A DNA stretch of 64,000 bases from Tianweitania sp. UT-5YL-CI-8 (GCF_030010215.1 NZ_JASCRR010000019.1:1-64000); one strand, 5' to 3'. Counted from the stretch's first letter, positions 1 through 9,529 are shown. Made by a program: numbers and translations. The notes: generated from the sequence alone by a model not told the origin.

Positions 1-63
1 ATAGTCACGCTCTTGCTTGCCCAGAACCAGGGCCGCTGTCGGTCGACCTCTCGCGTTCGCCAT
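1..63 (-). CDS. IS630-family transposase, N-terminal fragment (cut by window edge)
   Basis: The first 21 codons of a leftward gene start at an ATG whose complement lies at 61-63 and run off the left end without a stop. The translation begins MANARGRPTAALVLGKQERD, which resembles the N-terminus of IS630-type transposases (a short Gly-Arg-Pro leader, then a leucine-rich stretch leading into a helix-turn-helix). No catalytic DDE residue can be seen because the rest lies outside the window. Its position beside a truncated gene supports an insertion sequence end here. The family call rests on N-terminal resemblance only. Confidence 0.6.
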   Translation of the reverse strand, partial: MANARGRPTAALVLGKQERDY

Positions 64-153
64 CGCTAAGCTCTCCATTGAACAAGAACAGCTTACAATG
101 TAGCGAACTTCAGTTCCAGATGACTAGCGACAGGGCTCATATACCCCAGTTCC
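64..153. mobile_element. Probable terminal segment of the IS630-type element
   Basis: This short non-coding stretch separates the transposase start from the truncated gene that follows. IS630 elements insert at TA dinucleotides, and TA occurs at 140-141 and 142-143, just before sequence that resumes a recognisable protein. The terminal inverted repeat cannot be delimited because the other end of the element is outside the window. The exact element boundary is inferred. Confidence 0.35.
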
Positions 154-795
154 ATGTCCGTGGCTGAGCGCGAAAGATTTGAAGCCGGTCTTTTTCTCGA
201 GATTAACTCGAACCAAGCAAGCGCCGGCTCGGATATTATTCAAGCGATCTGGACGGTACTCGATCCGTTTAGGGCGATATCTGTGGCACGGCTAGTGGTG
301 AACAGCTTGGCAGAGACCACGCCGTTAAAGGGACATCTAGCTAGATCCAGTGTCGACGCTGGGAGGATTAAGACGGCGTCGATAGTCTCCTTTGGCCTCC
401 AGCCTATAACAAAGAGAAGCGGCGAGGATTCGCTGTTCTACTTATGGAACGACACTGACGCAAAAAGCCGCTTTCAGGCAGGCCAAAAAAATGACGCTGA
501 TTTGCAAGCTTATCTTGATTTCAGTGTGCACAATATCTCCGCGTTCTTGAACGGTGTTAAGGTTGCCATCGGCAGCAATAAGTGGCGGATTGCTGTCAAA
601 GATGGTCCCGGAGTTCTGTCGGTTACAACGATCAACGGTCTCATCATTCTGATGAGGAAGTTGATCGCTACCGGGCAAATCACGATTGCAGATCCGGTCC
701 CAGACTTCTCCCCATTGTCAACTTTTGATTTCAATTCGTATAAAAGTTCTCAATACGCAGACATGGCTACGCATATGGCAAAGCTGATCAAGTAA
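154..795 (+). pseudogene. C-terminal remnant of a DGQHR-domain (DndB-like) protein
   Basis: This 213-residue reading frame lacks a normal N-terminus. It begins within a segment containing FLEINSNQ (about residues 14-21), which resembles the Phe-x-x-Ile-Asn-x-x-Gln part of DGQHR-domain proteins, usually found well inside a protein of 350 or more residues. The DGQHR signature itself is missing, and the frame is closed by stops at 121-123 and further upstream. DGQHR proteins include DndB and other accessory, often island-encoded proteins linked to DNA modification. The most economical reading is a gene whose 5' half was removed or displaced by the adjoining IS630-type element. Base composition is lower in GC than the core genes to the right. 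Whether the fragment is expressed is unknown, and the family call is tentative. Confidence 0.45.
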
Positions 796-1040
796 GCCGG
801 GCTTACAATCCTTTCGTGGTGACGCGTTTGGCTGTTGGAAAAACGCAAAACCTTTGCTCGATAGCGGGCGCGCCTGGTTGTTATACATGGGCTTGTTCGA
901 AGAGCCCCGTTCCGCGCTAGCCCGGGTTCGGAATAATGCGTACGTCTGCTTTCTATCTCAAAGGAAATGTCGCAAACGGAATATGTGCAACTCGATTCCG
1001 ATTAATTGAAAATTGCCGCCTGGCAATCCGCAGTCTGCCC

Positions 1041-1697
1041 CTACCCAAACCGCCAGACCGTCGTTTTCTTCACCTCGGCGTCTTCCAGCGCGCGGGTGAC
1101 GGGCACCTCGTAGACAGCCAGTTTTTCCAGCCGCTCCTTAGGCAAATAAGACCGGCCGGGGTCGCCTACCAGAACCATCGCTCCGCGAGCGCGCAGGGCT
1201 GAGAACCACGGCACCAGCCGCTCGGCAAAGGGTTTCTCGTAAAACACATCGCCGGCCAGCACCACGTCCCAGCCAAGATCCCTGCCGACCAGGTCGTCGC
1301 CGAGAAAAGAAACCGCCACGCCATTGGCCTCGGCGTTCAGCCTTATCGCCGCTTCGCAGAACGGGTCGATGTCGACCGCGAGCACGTCTGCGGCACCCGC
1401 CTTCATCGCAGCGATGCCGACCAGCCCGGAGCCGGATGCGAAATCCAGCACGGTCTTTTGCGCCACCGTGCGGGGGTGGTCGAGCACATGGCGCGCCAGT
1501 CCCTGTCCGCCTGCCCAGGCAAACGCCCAGAACGGCGGCGGCAGGCCGATCTCTGCCAGTTCCTCTTCGGTGCGGTGCCAGAGGTCGTGCGCCTCGTCGG
1601 CGAGATAAAGCTTAATCTCCGGCACATGCGGCGGGGTCAGCAGCGCCGTATTGGCCCGGATGAAGCCTTCGGCCGTCTCGGGCGTCAGCGGTTTCAA
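1041..1697 (-). CDS. Class I SAM-dependent methyltransferase, ETF-beta lysine methyltransferase type
   Basis: A 218-residue Rossmann-fold methyltransferase. The glycine-rich SAM motif is VLDFASGSGLVGIAA, followed by the acidic VDID of motif II and an AGDVFYE segment in the position of the catalytic motif of protein-lysine methyltransferases. This pattern matches the METTL20/ETFBKMT group, whose bacterial members trimethylate the beta subunit of electron transfer flavoprotein. Assignment to that substrate is by family, not shown here. The start is TTG at 1697-1695, overlapping the TGA of the EVE-domain gene, which suggests translational coupling at the end of the tsaD-gpsA-yciI-EVE run. An L11 methyltransferase-like role is a less likely alternative. 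Confidence 0.75.
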   Translation of the reverse strand: MKPLTPETAEGFIRANTALLTPPHVPEIKLYLADEAHDLWHRTEEELAEIGLPPPFWAFAWAGGQGLARHVLDHPRTVAQKTVLDFASGSGLVGIAAMKAGAADVLAVDIDPFCEAAIRLNAEANGVAVSFLGDDLVGRDLGWDVVLAGDVFYEKPFAERLVPWFSALRARGAMVLVGDPGRSYLPKERLEKLAVYEVPVTRALEDAEVKKTTVWRFG

Positions 1698-2119
1698 GGG
1701 GCTTTTTCAAGGCCGCCCATGCGGCAGACTTCTTTCCATTCGTCCGGCGTCACCGGCTGGACGGACAGCCGCATCGAGGTGACCAGCGACATTTTCTCAA
1801 GCTTCGGATTGGCCTTCACATCGACCAGCGTGACAGGTTTCGGCACGTCCTTGAAGGCGCGGATGTCGACGCATTCCCAGCGTGCATCCTCGGTCGTGTT
1901 GTCGTGATGGGCGAGCGCGCAGACTTCTGCGATGCCGACCACCTCCAGCCCCTCATTGGAATGGTAGAAGAAGCCGAGATCGCCGATCTGCATGGCGCGC
2001 ATGTTGTTGCGCGCCTGGTAGTTGCGCACGCCGTCCCATTGCGTGCCCTTGTCGCCGAGCTTCTTCAGCATCTCCCAGGAAAACTTGAACGGCTCGGATT
2101 TGAACAGCCAATAGTTCAT
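1694..2119 (-). CDS. EVE domain-containing protein
   Basis: A 141-residue single-domain protein of the EVE family, which belongs to the PUA-like fold and is thought to bind modified bases or RNA. Diagnostic segments are the N-terminal MNYWLFKSEP, then WDGVRNYQARNNM (about 29-41) and the central FFYHSN that precedes the hydrophobic core. The ATG at 2119 is chosen because family homology begins exactly there. The open frame continues upstream, but that stretch overlaps yciI and shows no similarity. Its stop overlaps the TTG of the methyltransferase. It sits 20 bases after yciI in the same leftward run. Cellular function is unproven for this family. Confidence 0.88.
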   Translation of the reverse strand: MNYWLFKSEPFKFSWEMLKKLGDKGTQWDGVRNYQARNNMRAMQIGDLGFFYHSNEGLEVVGIAEVCALAHHDNTTEDARWECVDIRAFKDVPKPVTLVDVKANPKLEKMSLVTSMRLSVQPVTPDEWKEVCRMGGLEKAP

Positions 2120-2139
2120 GCGTTGAGGCTCCGAAACGA

Positions 2140-2436
2140 TCAGGCGCTGGCCGGGTTGTTGAACACCCAGTTCCACGGCAGCACCTCGACCGACTGGAAC
2201 AGGCCCGCCTTGGCGTAAGGATCGGCATCGGCGATGGCCTGGGCCGCTGCCTTGTCGGCGGCCTCGACCACGACCAGGCTGCCCAGCGGCTTGCCGTCCT
2301 CGCCCAGGAAGGGGCCGGCGAATTTCAGCGTGCCCGAAGCGTTCAGCGCGTTGAGATGGTCGACATGCTCGGGCCGCGTGTCCATGCGAACCTGGAGGTG
2401 GTCTGGTTTGTCCTTGCAAATGAACGCAAACAGCAT
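2140..2436 (-). CDS. YciI family protein
   Basis: A 98-residue protein of the YciI/YCII domain, a ferredoxin-like alpha-beta fold related to muconolactone isomerases. The family layout is clear: an opening beta strand MLFAFICKDK, a helix with RPEHVDHL (about 21-28, including the conserved His), then AGPFLGEDGKPLGSLVVVEA and the C-terminal DADPYAKAGLF, which is typical of YciI. A good AGGAG ribosome binding site lies upstream of ATG 2436. Biochemical function of most YciI proteins is unknown. It lies 26 bases downstream of gpsA and 20 upstream of the EVE gene, so cotranscription is likely. Confidence 0.88.
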   Translation of the reverse strand: MLFAFICKDKPDHLQVRMDTRPEHVDHLNALNASGTLKFAGPFLGEDGKPLGSLVVVEAADKAAAQAIADADPYAKAGLFQSVEVLPWNWVFNNPASA

Positions 2437-2462
2437 TGGTCCTGCTCCTTTTTCTCGAAAAA

Positions 2463-3449
2463 TCAGTCGGCTTCGGCCTTGAGCGGCCGCGACATCAGGC
2501 CGGTGACCGCCTCGTTGATGGTGATCGCGCCGTCCAGAATGGCGGCCACGGCTTTGATGATCGGCGCGTCGAGGTCGCGTTCGCGCGCGATGCGGGCGGC
2601 GATGCTCGATGTCGCCACGCCCTCGGCCAGCGGCCGGCCCGCGAGGTCCTCGTGCCGCCCCAGCGCCATGCCATAAGCAAAATTGCGCGATTGCGTCGAC
2701 GAACAGGTCAGCATCAGGTCGCCCAGCCCGGAAAGCCCCATCAGCGTCTCGGCCCGCGCGCCGAAGGCCGCACCCACCCGGCGCAGCTCGACGAAGCCGC
2801 GCGTCACCAGTGCCGCCTGCGCGCTGGCGCCGAGCCCTGCGCCTGAGACCGCACCGGCAGCTATGGCAAAGACGTTCTTCAGCGCGCCGCCCAGTTCGAC
2901 GCCGGTGAGGTCGTCGCTGGAATAGCAGCGCAAGGTGGTTCCCGAGAATCGTATTGCCAGAGCCGCCGCCAGCGCTTCATCCCGCGCGGCGACCACCACG
3001 GCTGTCGGCAGGCCGCGCGCCACATCGGTGGCGAAGCTTGGGCCGGACAGCGCCGCGACCGGATTGTCGGGCAGGATCTCGGACGAGATGTCCGACAGCA
3101 GCCGGCCGGTATCGCGCTCGATGCCCTTGGCGCACAGCACCAGCGGCACGTCTGGCGCAAGCCGGCCCTTGAGCCCAGTCAGCACGCTGCGCAGCGTCTG
3201 CGCCGGGGTGACGACCAGCACGCAATCGGTACTGTGAATTGCGGCATCGAGGTCGCTGGTGGCGTCGATACCGGCCTCGAACGCGATGCCCGGCAGATAG
3301 CGCGGGTTTTCGCCGCGCGAGATGGCTGCGACCGACTGATCGTCGCGCGCCCACAGCCGGACGGCATGGCCGCTGCGCAGCATCGCCAGCGCCAGCGCCG
3401 TTCCCCAGGCGCCGCCGCCCAGGACGGTGACGGTGTAGCGTTCGCTCAT
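2463..3449 (-). CDS. gpsA: Glycerol-3-phosphate dehydrogenase [NAD(P)+]
   Basis: A 328-residue enzyme that reduces dihydroxyacetone phosphate to sn-glycerol 3-phosphate in the cytoplasm, the entry step of phospholipid synthesis. The N-terminal nucleotide-binding loop [10 protein letters not shown] spans residues 11-20. The conserved AKGIE lies at about 107-111, SGPSFA at 135-140, and the catalytic lysine in [10 protein letters not shown] at K191. [11 protein letters not shown], at about 239-249, is a further hallmark. Length is normal for the family. The start codon overlaps the stop of tsaD by four bases (ATGA), so the two genes are probably translated in series. Confidence 0.97.
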   Translation of the reverse strand: MSERYTVTVLGGGAWGTALALAMLRSGHAVRLWARDDQSVAAISRGENPRYLPGIAFEAGIDATSDLDAAIHSTDCVLVVTPAQTLRSVLTGLKGRLAPDVPLVLCAKGIERDTGRLLSDISSEILPDNPVAALSGPSFATDVARGLPTAVVVAARDEALAAALAIRFSGTTLRCYSSDDLTGVELGGALKNVFAIAAGAVSGAGLGASAQAALVTRGFVELRRVGAAFGARAETLMGLSGLGDLMLTCSSTQSRNFAYGMALGRHEDLAGRPLAEGVATSSIAARIARERDLDAPIIKAVAAILDGAITINEAVTGLMSRPLKAEAD

Positions 3450-4552
3450 GCCTTCGCCCCCCTGCGGCCCGAGCCGATGACGGGTGCCGACACGGTGTCG
3501 AGCGGCCAGCGCGAGCGCGGCACGAAGTCGAAGCCGTCATCCCCGACCAGGCCGGCGCGCAGTCTTTCGATGCCGGCCCAGGCGATCATCGCGGCGTTGT
3601 CGGTACACAGATTGAGCGGCGGCGCGATGAAGGCGAAACCTTCAGCGGAGCATAGTCCTTGCAGTTTTGAGCCTATCGAACGGTTCGCCGCGACCCCTCC
3701 GGCGACCACCAAAACGGGGTTTGGATGGGTCGGAAACCGCTGAAGGAACCCCTCCAAAGCCCGCTTCACACGGTCCGCCAGGGCGTCCGTGACGGCTACC
3801 TGGAACGATGCGCAGATGTCCGATACGTCCTGGTCGGATAGCGGGGAAATGGCCGTTGCAGCCTGCCGGACGGCTGTTTTGAGTCCTGAAAAGGAGAAAT
3901 CGGGCTGCGCCGACCCCTTCATCGGGCGCGGAAAGGCAAAGCGCGTTGCATCGCCCGACGCCGCCGCCTTTTCGACATTCGGCCCGCCGGGATAGGGTAG
4001 GCCCAGCATTTTCGCTGTCTTATCAAAGGCTTCGCCCAAGGCATCGTCGATGGTCGTCGCCCACCGCTCGTAATTCCCGACCCCATTTACCAAAACGATC
4101 TGCGTATGCCCGCCCGAAACCAGCAGCAGCAGATAAGGAAAGCCGATGCCGTCGGTCAGCCGCGCGGTCAGCGCATGGCCTTCGAGATGGTTGATGGCGA
4201 GCAAGGGCTTGTGGCTTGCTGCGGCAATCGCCTTGGCCGTCATCAGCCCGACGATCAGCCCGCCGACCAGTCCGGGGCCGGCGGTCGCTGCTACCGCATT
4301 GATCTGGGAAAGGTCCATGCCCGCATCGGCCAGGGCGGCTTCGACGATGCCGTCCAGCGCCTCGACATGGGCGCGGGCGGCAATCTCCGGCACCACGCCG
4401 CCGAAGGCCGCGTGTTCCTCGATCTGGCTGAGCACGATGTTGGACAGGATCTCGGGCTTTTCGCCGAGGCGCAGCGCGACGACGCTCGCGGCGGTCTCGT
4501 CGCAGCTCGTCTCGATGCCGAGAACGCGGATCAATTGGTCGCTGCCCTGCAT
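3446..4552 (-). CDS. tsaD: tRNA N6-adenosine threonylcarbamoyltransferase
   Basis: A 368-residue ASKHA-fold protein (formerly Gcp/YgjD). It transfers threonylcarbamoyl from TC-AMP to A37 of ANN-decoding tRNAs, working with TsaB and TsaE. Key segments: [10 protein letters not shown] at 11-20, [10 protein letters not shown] at 55-64, the metal-binding HLEGH at 122-126 with its two histidines, and SGGHT at 146-150 in the nucleotide-binding site. The extended C-terminus is usual for alphaproteobacteria. It heads the leftward run and is divergent from hemC, sharing a 78-base gap. tsaD is normally essential. Confidence 0.97.
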   Translation of the reverse strand: MQGSDQLIRVLGIETSCDETAASVVALRLGEKPEILSNIVLSQIEEHAAFGGVVPEIAARAHVEALDGIVEAALADAGMDLSQINAVAATAGPGLVGGLIVGLMTAKAIAAASHKPLLAINHLEGHALTARLTDGIGFPYLLLLVSGGHTQIVLVNGVGNYERWATTIDDALGEAFDKTAKMLGLPYPGGPNVEKAAASGDATRFAFPRPMKGSAQPDFSFSGLKTAVRQAATAISPLSDQDVSDICASFQVAVTDALADRVKRALEGFLQRFPTHPNPVLVVAGGVAANRSIGSKLQGLCSAEGFAFIAPPLNLCTDNAAMIAWAGIERLRAGLVGDDGFDFVPRSRWPLDTVSAPVIGSGRRGAKA

Positions 4553-4630
4553 GATTGCCCGGTCGCCGTTTCCCCGTTAGGAGGGCGGAAAGAGTTCCGC
4601 ACGGCGCGGAGTTACCATGGACCGGGCGAC

Positions 4631-5587
4631 ATGCAAACCATCAGCCAGGACAACCGCCCGAAAATCGCGGGCCTGAAAATCGGAACGCGCGGCAGCCTTC
4701 TGGCGCTCGCCCAGGCGCATGAGACGCGCAGCCGGCTGATGACGGCGCACGGCCTGCCCGAAGACGCCTTCGAGATCGTCGTCATCTCCACCAGCGGCGA
4801 CCGCATCCAGGACCGTCCGCTGTCGGAAGCCGGCGGCAAGGGCCTGTTCACCAAGGAGATCGAGGAGGCGATGCTGGCCGGTCGCATCGACATCGCGGTG
4901 CATTCCTCCAAGGACATGCCGACCGTGCTGCCCGACGGGCTGGAGCTGTCGGCCTTCCTGCCGCGCGAGGATGCGCGCGACGCTTTCATCGGCCGTTCGG
5001 CCAGGACCATCGCGGAGATGCCGGAGGGCGCCGTTATCGGCTCGTCCTCGCTGCGGCGGCAGGCGCTGATTAAGCGCATGCGGCCGGACCTGAAGGTCAC
5101 AATGTTTCGCGGCAACGTGCAGACCCGGCTGCGCAAGCTCGAGGAGGGCGTCGCCGAAGGCACCATCCTGGCACAAGCGGGCCTGAAACGGCTCGGCCTG
5201 GAGCATGTCACCACCGACCTGATGTCGCTGGAAGCCTTTCCGCCCGCGCCGGGCCAAGGCGCGATCTGCATCGAAAGCCGCATCGGCGACACCAGCGCCA
5301 GGGACATGCTGGCAGCCATCCACCACGTGGCGACGGGCCATGCGCTGGCCTGCGAACGCGCCTTCCTCGCAGCGCTCGACGGTTCATGCCGCACCCCTCT
5401 GGCCGGCTATGCCGAGATCGACGGCGACAGGCTCGCCTTTTCCGGCCTGATCCTGACGCCGGACGGTCAGGAAACGCATACGGTGATAGTCGAGGGCAAA
5501 GCCGAGGATGCGGTGTCGCTGGGCCGAAAAGCCGGCGCAGAGGTGCGCGCGCGTGCCGGCACCGGTTTCTTCGACGGATGGAGCTGA
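4631..5587 (+). CDS. hemC: Hydroxymethylbilane synthase (porphobilinogen deaminase)
   Basis: A 318-residue enzyme of tetrapyrrole synthesis that condenses four porphobilinogens into hydroxymethylbilane. Visible hallmarks: [12 protein letters not shown] near residues 17-28, the HSSKDMPT segment at 91-98, SSSLRRQA at 138-145, [12 protein letters not shown] at 159-170, and the cofactor attachment cysteine C253 in [10 protein letters not shown], which carries the dipyrromethane. The frame is open far upstream, but that part is antisense to tsaD, so ATG 4631 is chosen where family similarity begins. No strong Shine-Dalgarno is seen. hemD follows without a gap. Confidence 0.95.
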   Translation: MQTISQDNRPKIAGLKIGTRGSLLALAQAHETRSRLMTAHGLPEDAFEIVVISTSGDRIQDRPLSEAGGKGLFTKEIEEAMLAGRIDIAVHSSKDMPTVLPDGLELSAFLPREDARDAFIGRSARTIAEMPEGAVIGSSSLRRQALIKRMRPDLKVTMFRGNVQTRLRKLEEGVAEGTILAQAGLKRLGLEHVTTDLMSLEAFPPAPGQGAICIESRIGDTSARDMLAAIHHVATGHALACERAFLAALDGSCRTPLAGYAEIDGDRLAFSGLILTPDGQETHTVIVEGKAEDAVSLGRKAGAEVRARAGTGFFDGWS

Positions 5588-6283
5588 ATGGTCCGCGTCC
5601 TGGTCACACGGCCTGAACCGGGCGCGGCACGAACGGCGCGGCGGCTTGCGGAACTGGGCTTCACGCCGCTGATGCTGCCCTTGTCGAGAACCGCACCCCT
5701 GCCGGCGCTTCTGCCTGAGGGGGTCGACTTTGCTGGAGTGGCGGCAACCAGCGCGAACGGCCTGCGCCACGCCGACGCCAGCCTTCTCGCTGGCTTACGC
5801 CATCTGCCGCTCTACGCGGTCGGCACAAAGACCGCGTCGCTCGCGAGCAGCCAGGGTTTTTCGCGGATCAAGACAGCTAGAGGCGATGCGCTGTCGCTGG
5901 CGCGCCTCATTGTCGAAGACCGGCAAACCACTGCTTTGGCCTATCTGTGCGGGCGTGTCCGGCTCTCCGGTTTCGAAGCTGCTTTGCGCGAAGCCGGGAT
6001 CGAGGTCGCCACTGTGGAAACCTACGACACGATGACCGTGCAGCGTGAAACACGTGAAATCACCCAGCTTCTCGGCAGTCAGCCCATCGATACCGTCTTG
6101 GTCTATTCGGCCAAAGCAGCGGGTGCGTTGCGCGAAATTGTCGATAAAATGGGCGGGATTTTCGAGAACACGCACTATATCTGCATTTCGGCGCGCGTTG
6201 CCGAAGGGCTGGAGGGGCTGTCCAAGGTCGACATTGCCAGAAGGCCCGACGAAGATGCGATGTTTACCTTGCTCGCGCGATAA
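5588..6283 (+). CDS. hemD: Uroporphyrinogen-III synthase
   Basis: A 231-residue enzyme that cyclises hydroxymethylbilane with inversion of ring D to give uroporphyrinogen III. Sequence conservation in this family is low. The usual pieces are present: an opening VLVTRPEPGAARTARRL, the AATSANGLRH loop near 54-63, YAVGTKTA near 77-84, and the second-domain segments AYLCGRVRLSGF and VETYDT. The ATG directly follows the hemC stop, so assignment is strengthened by position. The two-domain length is normal. Confidence 0.92.
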   Translation: MVRVLVTRPEPGAARTARRLAELGFTPLMLPLSRTAPLPALLPEGVDFAGVAATSANGLRHADASLLAGLRHLPLYAVGTKTASLASSQGFSRIKTARGDALSLARLIVEDRQTTALAYLCGRVRLSGFEAALREAGIEVATVETYDTMTVQRETREITQLLGSQPIDTVLVYSAKAAGALREIVDKMGGIFENTHYICISARVAEGLEGLSKVDIARRPDEDAMFTLLAR

Positions 6284-6390
6284 ACGGCATGTGCCATAAG
6301 GCGGCCTTTTTTCGTCCGACTCTGATGTGCTACTGACTTCCGACGACCCGCAACGCCGGGACCACTGCAAACCAGACCGGGGAGCCCAAC

Positions 6391-7779
6391 ATGGTCAAGA
6401 CGCCAAGGACGCGCCATTCCAAGTCCACTCGTGAACCGGTCACCATCGATCTGGATGCGGATGCCGTGAAGCGCGTCGACGAGCCCACTGTCGAAACGCC
6501 GCAGGAGCCGTTCGCTTCCGAAAGCGCTGCTCAGCCCCTGGACGAGACGCCGACAGGTGATTCTGCTCCGGTCGAGGCCGATGCGACGCCCGAGACGCAG
6601 CCGCCATCGCCAGAGCCGAGCGGCTATGATTTTTCCGAGCCGGGCACATCCGACGCCCGGGTCGAAGAGCCCACAGCTGACGTGTCCGAACAGCCGGCGG
6701 AGGAAACCGTTGCGGAGCAGCCCGCCTATACCGCAGCGCCGCCGCCTGAACCGGCAAAGGGCCGCAAGGGCGGCTCGTCGCTGACGGCGGGTGTCGCAGG
6801 TGCTGCCATAGCGCTCGCGGTGGCGGCTGGCCTGCAATATTCAGGACTTCTTGCCGCCCCGACCGGTTCAAGCGATACCACTCAGGTCGCCGCACTCCAA
6901 TCCGAGCTGGATGCGGTGAAACAGCAGCTCGCAGCGTTGCCAACAGCGCCTTCGGCACCCGGCGATGCCGCTGCGCTCGACCAGCTCCGCAGCGAACTGG
7001 CGGCGCTCAAGTCCGAAGTCGAAAGCGGCGACGGTGCCGATGGAGGCGGCCTCGCCGCACTGGACGAACGGCTCAAGAGCGTCGAATCGTCGGTGGGTGC
7101 CGCCAATGCGAACACGGCATCGCAAGACGAAATCACCGCGCTGAACGAACGCGTCACCGGCCTCGACGCGCTCGTGAAATCGACGAGCGACGGCACATCG
7201 GCCATCGAAGGCCGCATCGGCGCGTTGGAACAGACGATCAGCGGCCTGACCGAAAAAGTCGAGGCCCAGGCCGACCAGCCGCGCATCGCGCTGGCCATCG
7301 CAGCCTCCGCCCTGAAGTCGGCCGTGGAGCGCGGCGAGCCCTTCGGTGCCGAACTGGAAACCTTGGCGGCGATTGCCCCCGATGCGCCCGAACTGGCTGC
7401 ATTGAGGGGATTTGCCGAGAAGGGGGTGCCCAGCCGCGCCGATATAGCAGCCCAAACCGATGCCGCCGCTACCTCGATGATCGCGGCCGGTTCGCCCATC
7501 GATGCCAATGCCGGCTATTTCGACCAGCTGATGTCCAGCGCCAAGTCGATGGTTCAGGTCCGCCCGATAGGCGCTGTTGAAGGCACCGGCGTGCCGGAAA
7601 CCGTCGCGCGCATCGAAGCCGCCGTCAACGAAGGCAATTACGAGAAGGCGCTCTCAGAATATGAAGCGCTGCCCGACGCCGTGAAGTCTGCCGGGGCGGA
7701 TTTCACAGCCAAGCTCAAAGCGCGGCTGGAGGTCGAGAAGCTTGCCGACCAGCTCGTTGCCGGCGCGATGAAGGCCTGA
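6391..7779 (+). CDS. Mitofilin-like inner-membrane protein (COG4223)
   Basis: A 462-residue protein with an acidic, proline-rich cytoplasmic N-terminus (about 1-125), one transmembrane helix near 133-150 (AGAAIALAVAAGLQY), and a long Ala/Leu/Glu-rich coiled coil of roughly 165-300. A helical C-terminal domain follows, ending in KLADQLVAGAMKA. This is the architecture of alphaproteobacterial mitofilin/Mic60-like proteins, which are typically encoded beside hemCD and hemY. A role in inner-membrane shape and outer-membrane contact is known for some relatives and is inferred here. A GGGGAG ribosome binding site precedes ATG 6391. The long disordered N-terminus is usual for the group. Confidence 0.85.
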   Translation: MVKTPRTRHSKSTREPVTIDLDADAVKRVDEPTVETPQEPFASESAAQPLDETPTGDSAPVEADATPETQPPSPEPSGYDFSEPGTSDARVEEPTADVSEQPAEETVAEQPAYTAAPPPEPAKGRKGGSSLTAGVAGAAIALAVAAGLQYSGLLAAPTGSSDTTQVAALQSELDAVKQQLAALPTAPSAPGDAAALDQLRSELAALKSEVESGDGADGGGLAALDERLKSVESSVGAANANTASQDEITALNERVTGLDALVKSTSDGTSAIEGRIGALEQTISGLTEKVEAQADQPRIALAIAASALKSAVERGEPFGAELETLAAIAPDAPELAALRGFAEKGVPSRADIAAQTDAAATSMIAAGSPIDANAGYFDQLMSSAKSMVQVRPIGAVEGTGVPETVARIEAAVNEGNYEKALSEYEALPDAVKSAGADFTAKLKARLEVEKLADQLVAGAMKA

Positions 7780-7789
7780 GGAGAAACAT

Positions 7790-9493
7790 ATGATCCGGGT
7801 CCTGTTCTACCTCGCCATTGTCTTTGCCCTCGGTCTCGGCTTTGCCTGGCTCGCCGACCGCCCCGGCGATCTGGTGGTGACCTTCGACGGCTACCGATAC
7901 CATGTCAGCCTGATGGTCGCCGCCGTGATCGTCACGGCCATCGTGGCAGGCGTGATGCTGACCTGGTGGTTGCTCAAGGCGATCTGGAACAGCCCGTACA
8001 CGATCAGCCGGCACTTCCGGGTGCGTCGCCGCGACCGTGGCTATCAGGCGCTGTCCACCGGCATGATCGCAGCGGGCGCGGGCGATGCCGTCTTGGCGCG
8101 CAAGAAGAACAAGGAAGCGGCCAAGCTGATTCCGGCCAACCAGGAGCCGCTGATCGCGTTGCTCGACGCGCAGACTTCGCTGTTGGAAGGCGACCACGAC
8201 ACCGCGCGCCGCAAGTTCGAGGCCATGCTGGACGATCCAGAAATGCGGCTTCTCGGCCTGCGCGGGCTTTATCTCGAAGCCGAGCGGCTGGGTGATCGCA
8301 ATGCGGCTCGCCACTATGCCGGGCGCGCCGCCGATCTCGCACCGCAACTGGGCTGGGCCGCGGAATCGACCATCGAGGAGCTGACCGCCCGTTCCGACTG
8401 GGACGGCGCGCTGACGCTGGTCGACGCGCAGAAGAACACCGGTCAGCTCGACAAGCCGACGGCCAACAACCGCCGCGCCGTGCTTTTGACGGCCAAGGCC
8501 ATGGCGCTGCTGGACGGCAACCCGACCGCCGCCCGCACGGCAGCGCTCGAAGCAAACAAACTCAGGCCGAATTTCGTGCCGGCGGCGGTGGTGGGTGCAA
8601 AAGCGCATTTCCGCCTCAACGACATCCGCAAGGGCGCCAAGCTGCTCGAAGCCGCCTGGAAGGCCGAGGCGCATCCCGAGATCGCCGACCTTTATGTCCA
8701 TGCCCGTCCGGGCGATGCCGTGCTGGACCGTCTGACGCGGGCCAGGAAGCTCCAGGCGCAGCGCCAGAACCATCCGGAATCCTCGCTGATCGTTGCGCGC
8801 GCAGCACTCGACGCGCAGGACTATGCTACGGCTCGCGCCGAGGCAGAGGCTGCGATCCGCATGCAGCCGCGCGAAGGCGCATTCCTGCTTCTGGCCGATA
8901 TCGAAGAAGCCGAAACCGGCGACCAGGGCCGTGCCCGCTACTGGCTGGGCCGCGCCGTGCGCGCGCCGCAGGATCCGACCTGGGTCGCCGATGGCATAGC
9001 CTCCGAACAGTGGCAGCCGACGTCCCCGGTAACGGGTCGGCTCGATGCGTTCGAGTGGCGCGCGCCGGTCGAGCGGCTCGGCCAGGTCATCGACGATGGC
9101 GACGTGATCGAGGCAGCACCTGCGCTTGCCGCACCTGTGCCTGCCTCTGAAGCGAGCGGGCCCATGGCGGAAGATCTCGGAACTGAGCAAGGTATCCGTG
9201 CCGATCCTCTCGACACAGCGGAAAAGCCTGTCGAAGAAACCCCGCCGCCCCTGGTCGTTTCGCCGCCGCACAAGCTGTCTCCGGCGCCCGCTGCAGAGAT
9301 CGAGCCGGCGCACAACACGCGCTCGCCGGCATCGGTGGCCGGCAATGTGGTGACGCTCGCGGCAATGGCTCCAGCCGTCCAGCCTGAACCGCAGGTCGAG
9401 GAGGAAGTTGCGGCGTTGCCGCCTTTGCCCGACGATCCCGGTGTCGATCCCGACGAAGCGGCGGAAGCGCCCAACCGTTTCCGGCTTTTCTGA
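7790..9493 (+). CDS. hemY: HemY-domain, TPR-containing inner-membrane protein
   Basis: A 567-residue protein with two N-terminal transmembrane helices (about 2-22 and 40-62, separated by a short loop containing LADRPGDLVVTFDGYRYHV). This is the HemY_N signature. An array of tetratricopeptide-like helical repeats follows to about residue 420. The last 150 residues are low-complexity, rich in Pro, Ala and Glu. Despite the name, this family is not protoporphyrinogen oxidase; its role in the heme operon is unsettled. It lies ten bases after the mitofilin-like gene with an AGGAGA site before ATG 7790, so one operon is likely. Confidence 0.88.
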   Translation: MIRVLFYLAIVFALGLGFAWLADRPGDLVVTFDGYRYHVSLMVAAVIVTAIVAGVMLTWWLLKAIWNSPYTISRHFRVRRRDRGYQALSTGMIAAGAGDAVLARKKNKEAAKLIPANQEPLIALLDAQTSLLEGDHDTARRKFEAMLDDPEMRLLGLRGLYLEAERLGDRNAARHYAGRAADLAPQLGWAAESTIEELTARSDWDGALTLVDAQKNTGQLDKPTANNRRAVLLTAKAMALLDGNPTAARTAALEANKLRPNFVPAAVVGAKAHFRLNDIRKGAKLLEAAWKAEAHPEIADLYVHARPGDAVLDRLTRARKLQAQRQNHPESSLIVARAALDAQDYATARAEAEAAIRMQPREGAFLLLADIEEAETGDQGRARYWLGRAVRAPQDPTWVADGIASEQWQPTSPVTGRLDAFEWRAPVERLGQVIDDGDVIEAAPALAAPVPASEASGPMAEDLGTEQGIRADPLDTAEKPVEETPPPLVVSPPHKLSPAPAAEIEPAHNTRSPASVAGNVVTLAAMAPAVQPEPQVEEEVAALPPLPDDPGVDPDEAAEAPNRFRLF

Positions 9494-9529
9494 TTGAGTG
9501 CTGCGCCTTTGACCTCAGGTTCCCAAACC

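Noticed and set aside
936-1202. 88-codon rightward frame beside the methyltransferase
   Set aside because: It largely overlaps the 3' end of the methyltransferase in antisense, has no family likeness and no ribosome binding site.
4106-4630. 5' extension of hemC by 175 codons
   Set aside because: The stretch is antisense to tsaD and shows no deaminase similarity; the family start matches ATG 4631.
7715-9313. 532-codon leftward frame
   Set aside because: It is the antisense shadow of hemY in high-GC codon usage, with an arginine-rich random composition.
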